Origin: Thermopolyspora sp044507605
Lineage (GTDB): Bacteria > Actinomycetota > Actinomycetes > Streptosporangiales > Streptosporangiaceae
Reading direction: 5' to 3'
DNA length: 64,000 nucleotides
NCBI GenBank assembly: GCA_044507605.1
Contig: JBIQJI010000029.1
Coordinates: forward strand, 1-64,000
Of the stretch, positions 50,366 through 58,870 are shown piece by piece. The position numbers and the translations under genes are program-made. The stretch's first letter is position 1. Each line of letters begins with the position of its first letter. Below the pieces are notes generated by a model that saw only the letters and a program-made list of their open reading frames with translations, was not told the origin of the DNA and did no database searches.

Positions 50366-51291
50366 CAGCACACGTTCCCCTGGGTGCAGCGTGGGACCTC
50401 GGGTGGCTCGCCGAGGACCCTGCCGATGCGGCCGGCGATCGACTGCGCGGTGGGCCACAGCTCGCTGTGCAGAATCTCCTCCTGCGGCACGGAGTCACGG
50501 GTGCGACCGTCGGTGTAGCCGGCGGACACGAACACGATGTAGGGCCCGGTGCCGATCCAGCCGGTGCGCTGCCGCTGGGCGGCGCCGAACGACTCGGTGG
50601 CGGTGCGGGGGAACGGGACCGGGCGGACCCCGACCCTGTCGTCGACCGGCAGGCGCGCCGCCGCGGCCTCCCGGGCCTCCTCGTCCCTGAGCACCGCGAC
50701 GCCGACGGTGATGGCGTACGACGAGGACTGGTCGACGTAGGTGGCCCGCAGCAGGGTGCGGCAGCCGTACCCCTTGAGGGCGGCCGCCACGGGCGAGTCG
50801 AGGCCGGCGCGGCAGCTCGTCTCGGGGGCGACGCCGACCCGGTGCGCGTACTCTTGGCCCTTGCCGAGCGCGATATAGGGGATGTCTTCGGGGAACACGC
50901 TCGCGATGGGCAGAGTGTGCCAGCGGGCCGCGATGTCCTCCTTGACGTAGGCCATCCGCTCGGCCTGGGTGAGCGGACGCGACCGGGTCTCCTGCAGCAG
51001 CCCCACCCCGCCCAGCAGCACGTTGGTGGCCGCGACCGCGAGCACGACGCCCATCAGGGCGAGGAACAGGCCCCGCCGCCGCACGCCGCGCTCCTGCTCC
51101 AGCCGCTCGTGCGCGGCCCGCGCCGCGGCGCCCATGCGCGCGCTCACCCGGCCGCCGAGGCCGCCGCTGCGGCCGGCCGGAGGTGGCAGGCCGCCGCCCT
51201 TGCCGGGCGAGGGACGGAAAGACGGTCCGCCGCGGACCGGCCAGGGAGCGCCGCGCCGCCGCGTGCCAGGAGCGCGCGACTCAGGCTTCAT
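50365..51291 (-). CDS. Membrane-anchored partner protein of the pseudomycosin
   Basis: A 308-aa protein: an Arg/Pro/Gly-rich cytoplasmic N-terminus of about 70 residues, one membrane helix (LFLALMGVVLAVAATNVLLG) and an extracellular domain. It shares a clear core with the 239-aa protein at 52599: AHRVGV, a Cys (TSCRAG), GCRTLLRATYVD and ITVGVAVLRD. The two conserved cysteines probably form a disulfide outside the cell. I do not recognise a named family. The arrangement suggests it works with the mycosin-fold protein encoded next to it. Confidence 0.75.
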   Translation of the reverse strand: MKPESRAPGTRRRGAPWPVRGGPSFRPSPGKGGGLPPPAGRSGGLGGRVSARMGAAARAAHERLEQERGVRRRGLFLALMGVVLAVAATNVLLGGVGLLQETRSRPLTQAERMAYVKEDIAARWHTLPIASVFPEDIPYIALGKGQEYAHRVGVAPETSCRAGLDSPVAAALKGYGCRTLLRATYVDQSSSYAITVGVAVLRDEEAREAAAARLPVDDRVGVRPVPFPRTATESFGAAQRQRTGWIGTGPYIVFVSAGYTDGRTRDSVPQEEILHSELWPTAQSIAGRIGRVLGEPPEVPRCTQGNVC

Positions 51292-51309
51292 AGGTCGATG
51301 TTACGTCGG

Positions 51310-52605
51310 TCACGTCGGCAGCCGGGCCTGATAGGGCCCGGGCCCGTTGTGCGGTACCTGAGGCGTTCCCTGCCTCCTGCGCGCGCGACGCACCAGCACG
51401 ATGATCGTCATGACGCATGTTCCCGCCCCTAACAGCCCGGCCGCCGCGACCGAGGCGTAGATCGTGATCGCCCGGCGGTCGCGCCGCACCACCTGGATCG
51501 GCCCGGCCGCCGGAACCGCCGCGAGCCCATCGCCGGCCCGCAACGCCTTGCGGGGGTCCTGCACACCGGCCCCGGTGGCCACCTTCCGATGTCCGGCGAG
51601 CGCCGCGGCCTCCCGCAGCGCCCGGGCCGCGTTGACCACGCCGAACCCCATTCCCGGGTCATACCCACCAGCGGGCCGGGCGCTCGCGCCGGCGGTGAGC
51701 GCCTGCATGACGAGCGCCGGGCTCATCCGCGGATACCGGGCCTTGATCAGCGCGGCCACGCCCGACACCAGCGCGGTCGCCTGCGAGGTGCCCTTCCCGA
51801 CCCAGTACTCGTCGCCGGGCCCGGCACCCAGCACGTCCACGCCGGGCGCGGCCACGGTGACCAGGGAGTTGCGGTTGGAGAACGACGCGCGGCTCGGCCC
51901 GGGCCCGGCGGCGGCCACCGAGATGACGCCGGGCATCGACGCGGGGTAGGAGTACGGCGCGGTGCGCTTGCCCGCGCCGTCGTTGCCGGCCGCCGCCACC
52001 AGCACCACGCCCTTGGAGATGGCGTACCTGATCGCCGCCCGCTCCGCCCTGGTCGGGGCGTCCTTCGAGATCGACATGTTGATGACGTCGGCGCCGTGGT
52101 CGACGGCGTACCTGATGCCCCGGGCGATGACGGTCTCGAACCGCTGCTCGGAGTTGAACGTCTTGAACCCCGGCTCCTCGTCCTCCAGGATCACCCGCAC
52201 CGACAGCACCTTGGCCTCGGGGGCGACGCCGATGACGCCGTCGGAGCCGCCCGGGCCGTGCCCGTGCCCGGCGATCAGCGAGGCCATGTACGTGCCGTGC
52301 AGGCGCTTCGGCGCGACGCCCGGCGGGTTGGCGCCGGTGGTGAAATCCCGGCCGGTGAGCACGGACCCGGCCAGGTCGCGGTGCCGCGGATCGACACCGC
52401 TGTCGAGCACCGCGACGAGCGCGCCCTTGCCGCGGGTGAGACGCCAGGCCGCTGAAACGTTCAGCGTGCGCAGCACCCGCTGCTGGCTGCCGCGCACCTG
52501 GTCGGCGGCGGCGGAGCCCGGCGCCAGCAGCACGAGCCCGGCCGCGCACAGCGCGACCAGCGCCGCCACGGCCGCCAGGAGGCGCGCGACCCGGCGGCTC
52601 AGCAC
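51310..52605 (-). CDS. Mycosin-like membrane-anchored subtilisin protease (active)
   Basis: A 431-aa S8 protease of the type VII secretion mycosin type. Signal peptide, then Asp68 (VAVLDSGVD), His103 (RLHGTYMASLIAG), oxyanion Asn208 (AAAGND) and Ser274 (GKGTSQATALVSG): the full catalytic set. The C-terminal helix (about 390-415) and Arg-rich end anchor it with the protease domain outside. GTG 52605 is preferred because AAGGAG is five bases before it, and it overlaps the upstream stop by seven bases. No ESX/T7SS core gene is in the window. Confidence 0.92.
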   Translation of the reverse strand: MLSRRVARLLAAVAALVALCAAGLVLLAPGSAAADQVRGSQQRVLRTLNVSAAWRLTRGKGALVAVLDSGVDPRHRDLAGSVLTGRDFTTGANPPGVAPKRLHGTYMASLIAGHGHGPGGSDGVIGVAPEAKVLSVRVILEDEEPGFKTFNSEQRFETVIARGIRYAVDHGADVINMSISKDAPTRAERAAIRYAISKGVVLVAAAGNDGAGKRTAPYSYPASMPGVISVAAAGPGPSRASFSNRNSLVTVAAPGVDVLGAGPGDEYWVGKGTSQATALVSGVAALIKARYPRMSPALVMQALTAGASARPAGGYDPGMGFGVVNAARALREAAALAGHRKVATGAGVQDPRKALRAGDGLAAVPAAGPIQVVRRDRRAITIYASVAAAGLLGAGTCVMTIIVLVRRARRRQGTPQVPHNGPGPYQARLPT

Positions 52606-53318
52606 CGCCACTCCTTGGCCGAGCAGTCGGGGCTGGCCGGCGTCGCGATCGCCGAGAGCACCTCGTCGGCGAGATCGGTCGTGAACGCGAACAGCGTCGA
52701 CCGCTGCCGGCCCACCGCCCGCGCCGGGCGGCCGTCGACCTGCCCGGCGGTGATCAGCACGAGGTACGGCCCCTGCTCGCGCGCATAGCCGTGCTGCCGT
52801 CCGGACGCGGTGAACCGGTCGGCCACGGTGCCGGGGAACGACAGCGCCCGCAGGCCCGGCGACGGCGCCCCGCCCTTCGCGAAGGCCGCCTGCGCCGCCG
52901 CGGCGCGCGCCGTGTCGGGGAAGGCCGCCACGCCGATGGTCACGACCACACCCTCAAGGGCGTCGAGGTAGGTGGCGCGCAGCACGGCCTGGCATCCCTC
53001 GTCGCGCATCTTGCGGCGCAGCGGGGCGTCGACGGCCGACGCGCAGCTGGTCCGGGTCGACACGCCGACCCGGTGGGCCCGCTCGGTGCCGCCCTGCTCG
53101 GTGACGTACGGCAGCGTTGCCGGGAACACCCGGCCCGCGGGCCACACCCACCAGCGCCGGGCCACCTCGTCGGCGGCGGCTTGGCGCACCTCGGCCGGGC
53201 TCGGGCCGCGGGTCAGCTCCGCCACCGCGGCGCTCGCCGAGACCCCCGCGATCAGTGCGAAGATCAACGCGAGCGCCGACGTCACCAGGAGGGCCGGCCA
53301 CGCACGAGACTCGCCCAC
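52599..53318 (-). CDS. Membrane-anchored partner protein of the active mycosin
   Basis: A 239-aa protein with one N-terminal membrane helix (LLVTSALALIFALIAGVSAS) and an extracellular domain homologous to the 50365-51291 product: VFPATLPYV, ERAHRVGVSTRTSCAS, GCQAVLRATYLD and VVTIGVAAF. It lacks the long basic N-terminus of its paralogue. A second cysteine pair lies at the C-terminus (PDCSAKEWRC). GTG 53318 has GGGGAGG upstream and is the first gene of the four-gene unit. Confidence 0.78.
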   Translation of the reverse strand: MGESRAWPALLVTSALALIFALIAGVSASAAVAELTRGPSPAEVRQAAADEVARRWWVWPAGRVFPATLPYVTEQGGTERAHRVGVSTRTSCASAVDAPLRRKMRDEGCQAVLRATYLDALEGVVVTIGVAAFPDTARAAAAQAAFAKGGAPSPGLRALSFPGTVADRFTASGRQHGYAREQGPYLVLITAGQVDGRPARAVGRQRSTLFAFTTDLADEVLSAIATPASPDCSAKEWRC

Positions 53319-53444
53319 TGCGCCTCCCCGGCCTCACGGCCTGTTCCGCCTTCCCGCACGTCACCCGACTTTAACCCGGGCGAATGCGCGGCATCCGGCG
53401 ATCCGCCCCGATTGGTGACAACCGGGGCGGGCGGAGACGACTGC

Positions 53445-54626
53445 TCAGTACGTCGGGAGGCTCGGGTCGATCGTCTTGACCCAGCTCAGCACGCCGCCGC
53501 CGAGGTGCACGGCGTCACTGAACCCGGCGTTCTTCACGATGGCGAGCGCCTCGGCGCTACGGGCACCCGACTTGCAGTGGAGCACGATCTTCTTGTCCTG
53601 CGGCAGCTGCTCCAGGGCCGACCCGTCGACGAACCGGCCCTTCGGGATCAGCACGGCACCGGGGATGCTGACGATGTCGAACTCGTTCGGCTCACGGACG
53701 TCGATCACCATGATGTCGTCGCCGCGGTCCATCATGTCCTTGAGGTCGCGGGCGCTGATCGTGGAGTCCTGCGTCGCCTGCTGCGCCTCCTCCGAGACCA
53801 CGCCGCAGAACGCCTCATAGTCGTCGAGCAGCCGCGTGATCGTGGGGTTCTTGCCGCACAGCGGGCACTCGGGGTCCTTGCGCACCTTGACGTCGCGGTA
53901 CTTCATGTCCAGCGCGTCGTAGATCATCAGCCGGCCCACCAGCGGGTCGCCGATGCCGGTGATCAGCTTGATGGCCTCGTTGACCTGCATCGACCCGATC
54001 GAGGCGCACAGCACACCGAGCACACCGCCCTCGGCGCACGAAGGCACCATGCCGGGCGGCGGCGGCTCGGGGTAGAGGCAGCGGTAGCACGGCCCGTGCT
54101 CGGCCCAGAACACGCTGGCCTGGCCGTCGAAGCGGTAGATCGACCCCCAGACGTACGGCTTGCCGAGCAGCACGGCGGCGTCGTTGACCATGTAGCGGGT
54201 CGCGAAGTTGTCGGTGCCGTCGACGATCAGGTCGTAGCCGGAGAAGACGTCCATGATGTTGTCGGTGGTCAGCGCCACATTGTGGACGATCACCTCGATC
54301 AGCGGGTTGATCTCGCGCACCGACGCGGCCGCCGACTCGGTCTTCAGCTTCCCGACGTCGGACTGGCCGTGGATGACCTGCCGCTGGAGGTTGGACTCGT
54401 CGACCACGTCGAAGTCGACGACGCCGAGCGTGCCGACACCGGCCGCGGCGAGATAGAGCAGGGTCGGAGCGCCGAGGCCGCCGGCGCCCACGCACAGGAC
54501 CTTGGCGTTCTTGAGCCGCTTCTGCCCGGCCATGCCTACGTCGGGGATGATCAGGTGCCGTGAGTAGCGGCGCACCTCGTCTACGGTCAGCTCGTCGGCC
54601 GGCTCGACCAGCGGTGGCAAGGACAC
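53445..54626 (-). CDS. moeZ: Adenylyltransferase/sulfurtransferase MoeZ
   Basis: A 393-aa fusion of a ThiF/MoeB adenylating domain and a C-terminal rhodanese. The first domain has VGAGGLGAPTLLYLAAAGVG, VDFDVVDESNLQRQ and zinc pairs CYRC and CPLC. The rhodanese has its active-site loop HCKSGARSAEAL. It activates and thiocarboxylates sulfur carriers such as MoaD for molybdopterin, ThiS and CysO. It links functionally with moaE at 17274. The start is GTG 54626 after GGAGAACT. Mycobacteria keep it near adnA (Rv3206c). Confidence 0.95.
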   Translation of the reverse strand: MSLPPLVEPADELTVDEVRRYSRHLIIPDVGMAGQKRLKNAKVLCVGAGGLGAPTLLYLAAAGVGTLGVVDFDVVDESNLQRQVIHGQSDVGKLKTESAAASVREINPLIEVIVHNVALTTDNIMDVFSGYDLIVDGTDNFATRYMVNDAAVLLGKPYVWGSIYRFDGQASVFWAEHGPCYRCLYPEPPPPGMVPSCAEGGVLGVLCASIGSMQVNEAIKLITGIGDPLVGRLMIYDALDMKYRDVKVRKDPECPLCGKNPTITRLLDDYEAFCGVVSEEAQQATQDSTISARDLKDMMDRGDDIMVIDVREPNEFDIVSIPGAVLIPKGRFVDGSALEQLPQDKKIVLHCKSGARSAEALAIVKNAGFSDAVHLGGGVLSWVKTIDPSLPTY

Positions 54627-54823
54627 AGTTCTCCACTCCCCGTGCCAGGGTTTGCACGAACGAACGGCCGCGATGCCGCGGCACTTAACGCTGCCAAGGA
54701 CAACCTAACTCGCGGGTCCCGCATTCCCAATCGCCGGTCCGGGTAGGTTGTGCCCTCCGGCACACTTCGCCCCGCTTCGCCATGGTGCCGGCATAACGTC
54801 GGCAGGGCCTCGTCACGGCCTCG

Positions 54824-55750
54824 TCACGCCGTGCGCCGGGCCGAGCGGCGGCGAGCGTACCTGATGAGGGCCCGGGCCTCCCTGGCGACGATCGCGGGGT
54901 ACTCCATCTGGGCCACGTGACCCGCGTGCGGCAGCGTCACGATCCGAACGTCGGGGAAGGTGCGGGCCGCGCGGGCCGCCATGCGCGGGTCGACGAGCCG
55001 GTCGCGCCGGCCGTGGATGACAAGGGTGGGCGCCTGGACCCGGGCGGCCTGCCGCCAGAGCGTGTCGGCGCCCCAGCGGAAGTACTCCGCGACGATGCCG
55101 CGGGCCGAGCCCACCAGCGCGGTCGCGGCGTACGGCAGGTCGTCGCGCCGGATGACCTCGGCCACCGCGTCTTTGATCCGTTCGGGGTGCACCTGGGCGG
55201 CGTCGGCGTAGCACATCGCCAGGGTGGCGCGGACCCGCCGTTCGGCCGGCAGCCACCGCAGCCGCCCCACCACCCAGTCGCCGATGCGGGGCGTCGCAGA
55301 CACGGCCACCCGGGCCGGGCCGTACCTCGGCAGCAGGTCGGGCAGGGCGGGCGACACGAGCGTGAGGGTGCGGACGAGGTCGGGCCTGGAGGCGGCCACC
55401 CGCACCGACACCGCGCCGCCGAGAGAGTTGCCGAACAGATGCACCGGCGCGCCGCCGTGCCGCTCGGACACGTGCTCCAGCAGCGCCACCACGGCGCGCG
55501 TGTGTCCGCGCACCGAGTAGTCGCCGTCGGGCGGCGCGGGCGAGTAGCCGGCGCCGGGCAGGTCGATGGCGTAGCCGGTGAGGTCGTCGGCCAGCTCGGC
55601 CATCAGATCGGTCCAGTTGGTGGCAGAACCGGCGAGCCCGTGCACGAAGACGGCCGCCTCGGCCGGGCCCGGAGGCGTGGCCCGCACGAAGACGGCGATG
55701 TCACCCAAATCGACGACCTGTCCTGGCCAGTGCGGTATCGGGTCTTCCAT
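54824..55750 (-). CDS. Alpha/beta hydrolase
   Basis: A 308-aa cytoplasmic-type alpha/beta hydrolase. VFVHGLAGSATNW gives the oxyanion HG, LFGNSLGGAV the nucleophile Ser, HGRRDRLVDP the acid and PHAGHVAQMEYP the histidine. It is typical of hydrolases acting on small esters or ring-cleavage products; mycobacterial LipV-type enzymes are related. ATG 55750 follows GGAGGGAACGGCGGG. An upstream in-frame extension to 56089 is not protein-like. Confidence 0.88.
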   Translation of the reverse strand: MEDPIPHWPGQVVDLGDIAVFVRATPPGPAEAAVFVHGLAGSATNWTDLMAELADDLTGYAIDLPGAGYSPAPPDGDYSVRGHTRAVVALLEHVSERHGGAPVHLFGNSLGGAVSVRVAASRPDLVRTLTLVSPALPDLLPRYGPARVAVSATPRIGDWVVGRLRWLPAERRVRATLAMCYADAAQVHPERIKDAVAEVIRRDDLPYAATALVGSARGIVAEYFRWGADTLWRQAARVQAPTLVIHGRRDRLVDPRMAARAARTFPDVRIVTLPHAGHVAQMEYPAIVAREARALIRYARRRSARRTA

Positions 55751-55952
55751 CCCGCCGTTCCCTCCAATCGGCGCGTCTGCTTCAGACGATAAGGCCCCGC
55801 CCTTTATGCGATACCCAGCGATAACAGCCCAGGTCAACGGTTGGTCTGGATTCTTTAATCGGCCAGTAGAAAGCGGCGCGCCGGGGATTCCGTGATCAAC
55901 GATTCGGTGATCAGCCCGATAGCCCAGTTGATCAGACGACGAAGGAGACCGG

Positions 55953-56306
55953 ATGAGACCGCGACATCTCACCGCTTCCGTGGTCCTGGCCACATCGGCG
56001 TCCGCCGGCCTGTTCACCGCCGGCCTGCTCGCCGCCTCCCCCGCCGCCGCGAGCGATCTGCCTCCGGGCACCTGCGTGTACGAGGTCACGGAGGCCGACG
56101 ACTACGTCCCCGTGCGGCAGGGCCCCGGCGAGTGGTTCCCGCAGCTGGACAGGCTCGGGCCGTACGACCGCACCATCGGCGCCTGCCGCAGGTACGGCGA
56201 GGACGGCCGGTGGCGCAACGTCCTCGGGCTGTACAAGACGCGCATCGGCTTCACCGAGGGCTATCTGCTGAAGAAGCTCGGCACGGCCGAGCAGTTCGGG
56301 CTCTGA
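55953..56306 (+). CDS. Secreted SH3-like protein
   Basis: A 117-aa exported protein: signal peptide to about residue 34 (LLAASPAAAS), then a single bacterial SH3-like domain (CVYEVTEADDYVPVRQGPGE, IGFTEGYLLKKLG) with two cysteines that may pair. AAGGAG precedes the ATG by five bases. Its SH3 core is similar to the head of the His-rich protein that follows (both begin with CVY and place a second Cys after about 40 residues), so the two genes are probably paralogous. Confidence 0.8.
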   Translation: MRPRHLTASVVLATSASAGLFTAGLLAASPAAASDLPPGTCVYEVTEADDYVPVRQGPGEWFPQLDRLGPYDRTIGACRRYGEDGRWRNVLGLYKTRIGFTEGYLLKKLGTAEQFGL

Positions 56307-56328
56307 CCGCCCGCCCGTCCCGGCGTCA

Positions 56329-56373
56329 CAGGGGCACGTCCCAAGCAATGGCAAGGACGTGCCCCTGTTTCAT
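56329..56373 (+). terminator. Terminator after the SH3-like gene
   Basis: CAGGGGCACGTCC (56329-56341) pairs perfectly with 56355-56367 over a 13-base loop and is followed by TTTCATT. It separates the two secreted-protein genes. Confidence 0.8.
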
Positions 56374-56475
56374 TCACTAACGCTATGTGTGCGGGAGATA
56401 ACAGTACGTATCATGTTTCTTCACCATCATTCCGGACATCACGCCCTGCAACCCCCACCGACACAAGGAGTGACG

Positions 56476-57543
56476 ATGAAACACAAGCGTCTCGCAAGCG
56501 CGCTCGTCGCCGCGACCGTGACCACGGGTAGCGCGATCGCGATGGGTGCCGCACTCGCGGCTCCGGCCCATGCGGACGTCTGCGTCTACAAAGTCCGCCA
56601 CGTCAAGCCCGGTCACCAGCTCAACGTCCGCAACCACCACGGCCACGTGGTCGACGTCCTGTACCGGAACCGGCACACCGTCGGGAAATGCGGTCTCTAC
56701 CGCCTGCACGACAAGAAGAAGCGCCACCACGACGATGGCGACCACAAGGGCCACCACAAGAAGGGGCACCGGCACCACGGCCGGCACCACAAGGGCAACG
56801 ACCACCACGGCGCCCGCGACCACTTCGGCTACGACCACTTCGGCGACCACGACCACTTCGGCTACGACCACTTCGGCGACCACGACCACAAAGGCAAGGA
56901 CCATCACGGCGACCGCGGCCACTACGGCCGAGACCACAAGGGCAAGGACCACCACGGCGACCGCGGCCACAAGGGCAAGGACCGCCACGGCGCTCGCGGC
57001 CACGAGGGACGCGGCCACGACGACTGGGGCATCGTCGACTGGAAGGATGAGGACTGGGGTCACGTAAAGGACGACCACGGCCGGGGCGACGACTACGGTA
57101 AGCGCGGCGGCCACCGAGGCGACGACCACGGCGACCGGGGCGACCGCCACGACCATGGTGACCATGGTGACCGCGGTGAGCACGGCGGCTACGGCGACGA
57201 CCACGGCGACCGGGGTGGCCGCCACGACCATGGCCGCTACGACGACCACGGCGACCACCATGGCCATGGCGACCACGGCGACCACGGTGGCTGGGGCGAC
57301 TGGGGCGGCTGGGGCGACCACGGCCGCGACGGCGATCACGGCCATGGTCACAAGAAGGGCCACCACCACAAGAAGGGTCACCACAAGGGGCACAAGAGCC
57401 ACCACAAGGGCCACAAGGGCCACCATCACAAGAAGGGGCATCACCGGCACGGCCACTGGCGCAAGGTCGTCGGGCACAAGCACGGCCACCTGGGCTACTC
57501 CCACAAGCACTACCTCAAGAAGACCCATCGGCTGGGCTGGTAA
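56476..57543 (+). CDS. Secreted His/Asp/Gly-rich protein with SH3-like head
   Basis: A 355-aa exported protein. Residues 1-33 are a signal peptide (ending APAHA), about 34-80 an SH3-like domain with two cysteines (CVYKVRHVKPGHQLNVRN), and the remaining 270 residues a tail in which about one residue in four is His, mixed with Asp, Gly and Lys. It is made of short repeats such as DHFGYDHFGDHDH and KGKDHHGDRGH. The C-terminal part turns Lys/His-rich (HHKKGHHKGHKSHHK). AAGGAG precedes the ATG. Metal (Zn, Ni, Cu) binding or storage outside the cell is likely from composition, but not shown. No clear Zur or Nur box was found upstream. Confidence 0.8.
   Translation: MKHKRLASALVAATVTTGSAIAMGAALAAPAHADVCVYKVRHVKPGHQLNVRNHHGHVVDVLYRNRHTVGKCGLYRLHDKKKRHHDDGDHKGHHKKGHRHHGRHHKGNDHHGARDHFGYDHFGDHDHFGYDHFGDHDHKGKDHHGDRGHYGRDHKGKDHHGDRGHKGKDRHGARGHEGRGHDDWGIVDWKDEDWGHVKDDHGRGDDYGKRGGHRGDDHGDRGDRHDHGDHGDRGEHGGYGDDHGDRGGRHDHGRYDDHGDHHGHGDHGDHGGWGDWGGWGDHGRDGDHGHGHKKGHHHKKGHHKGHKSHHKGHKGHHHKKGHHRHGHWRKVVGHKHGHLGYSHKHYLKKTHRLGW
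56818..56883 (+). repeat. Two perfect 33-bp repeats in the His-rich gene
   Basis: Copies at 56818-56850 and 56851-56883 are identical and encode DHFGYDHFGDH twice. Shorter diverged repeats continue on both sides. Confidence 0.85.
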
Positions 57544-57663
57544 CGCCGCGCGTACCGGCGAGACGACCCGATGCACGGTGCCCGGTGATCGACTCCTGAT
57601 GCTCCACCATTGGTGATCGAACCCCGGGCGACCGAACCTCGATAGAACCCGACGGGTCACGCA

Positions 57664-57692
57664 CGTCGTGGCGTCCTTGCGGCGCCACGACG
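57664..57692. terminator. Terminator hairpin between the His-rich gene and ku
   Basis: CGTCGTGGCG (57664-57673) pairs perfectly with 57683-57692 over a 9-base loop, between convergent genes. Confidence 0.6.
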
Positions 57693-57758
57693 TTCGCGTG
57701 TGCGCGAGCCCGCACCCTGCCCAGCGCGCCCTGCCCGCTCGGCCGGCGGCTGCGCGGC

Positions 57759-58712
57759 TCAGGCGGTCTTGCGGGTACGCCGCTTCGCGGCCGGCTTCTC
57801 CTTCTCCTCGGCCTCCTTGCCCTCCTTGGCCCCTTTGGCCCCTTTGGCCCGTGTGGCGGCCTGCTCGTCCTTGGCCGCCGCCCGGCGTTTCCCGCCCCCT
57901 TTCGCCTTGGTGGCCGGCTCGCCCGCCGCGGCCTCTCCCCTGCCTCGCTTGGCCGCTTCGACGCTGGCGCGCAGCGCCGCCATCAGGTCCGCCGCCGGCC
58001 GTTCCTCCGGCGGCACCTCGGGTTGCACGACCTCCCTGCCTTCGATCTTGGCCTCGATGACCTGCTGCAGGGCCTCACGGTAGGCGTCGTGGTACTCGTT
58101 CGGGTCGAAGTCACCGGTCATGGTGTCGATGAGCGAGCCGGCCATCTGCAGTTCCTGGGTGCGCACCTCGATGTCCTCGTCGAGGAACGGGAAGTCGGCT
58201 TCGCGCACTTCGTCGGGCCACAGCATCGTTTCGAGCACGAACACTTCGTCGCGCACCCGGAGCACGGCCAGCGACTCGCGCTGCCGCAGCGCCACCTTGA
58301 CGATGGCGACCCGGCCCGATTCGGCGAGCGCGTCGCGCAGCAGCACGTACGGCTTCGTTCCGGTCGACTCCGGCTCCAGGTAGTAGGACCGGTTGAACAG
58401 GATGGGGTCGATCTGCTCGGCCGGGGTGAACCGCAGCACGTCGATGCGTCGTGACGTGGACAGCGGCAGGTCCGCGAAGTCCTCGTCGGTGAGGATCACC
58501 ATCTCGCCAGTGGCCAGCTCGTAGCCTTTGGCGATGTCGGCGTAGTCGACCTCCTCACCGTCGATGGAGCAGACGCGGCGGTATCTGATCCGGCCGCCGT
58601 CCACTCGGTGCACCTGGTGGAATGAGACGTCCTTGGTCTGCGTCGCGGAGTAGAGCTTGACGGGGATCGTGACCAGGCCGAACGAGATGGCGCCCTTCCA
58701 GATGCTGCGCAT
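57759..58712 (-). CDS. ku: Ku, NHEJ DNA-end-binding protein
   Basis: A 317-aa bacterial Ku. The core starts with RSIWKGAISFGLVTIPVKLY and keeps the bridge region and FNRSYYLEP. After about residue 255 comes an extended Lys/Ala/Glu-rich tail with KGAKGAKEGKE, the kind that helps Ku slide along or bind DNA. ATG 58712 has GGGAGG five bases upstream. It homodimerises on DNA ends and recruits LigD. The LigD-type polymerase lies divergently next door. Confidence 0.95.
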   Translation of the reverse strand: MRSIWKGAISFGLVTIPVKLYSATQTKDVSFHQVHRVDGGRIRYRRVCSIDGEEVDYADIAKGYELATGEMVILTDEDFADLPLSTSRRIDVLRFTPAEQIDPILFNRSYYLEPESTGTKPYVLLRDALAESGRVAIVKVALRQRESLAVLRVRDEVFVLETMLWPDEVREADFPFLDEDIEVRTQELQMAGSLIDTMTGDFDPNEYHDAYREALQQVIEAKIEGREVVQPEVPPEERPAADLMAALRASVEAAKRGRGEAAAGEPATKAKGGGKRRAAAKDEQAATRAKGAKGAKEGKEAEEKEKPAAKRRTRKTA

Positions 58713-58870
58713 GCCGCCTCCCGACCTGCCGCGACTCCCGTTCCACTCCCAGCTGCCTGTTCGAATACCGCCAGGGCGAGATGTAACTCGGTGCCCTTGG
58801 GGCAGATACCCCGGAACAGGCTTCGCATATCGCCACATATCAGGCCAAATCGCCCGGGAGGGGTGATCAG

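Noticed and set aside
56383..57660. A 425-codon Val/Ala-rich minus-strand frame that looks hydrophobic
   Set aside because: It is the antisense of the His-codon repeats (CAC read as GTG). The plus frame has a ribosome site and signal peptide.
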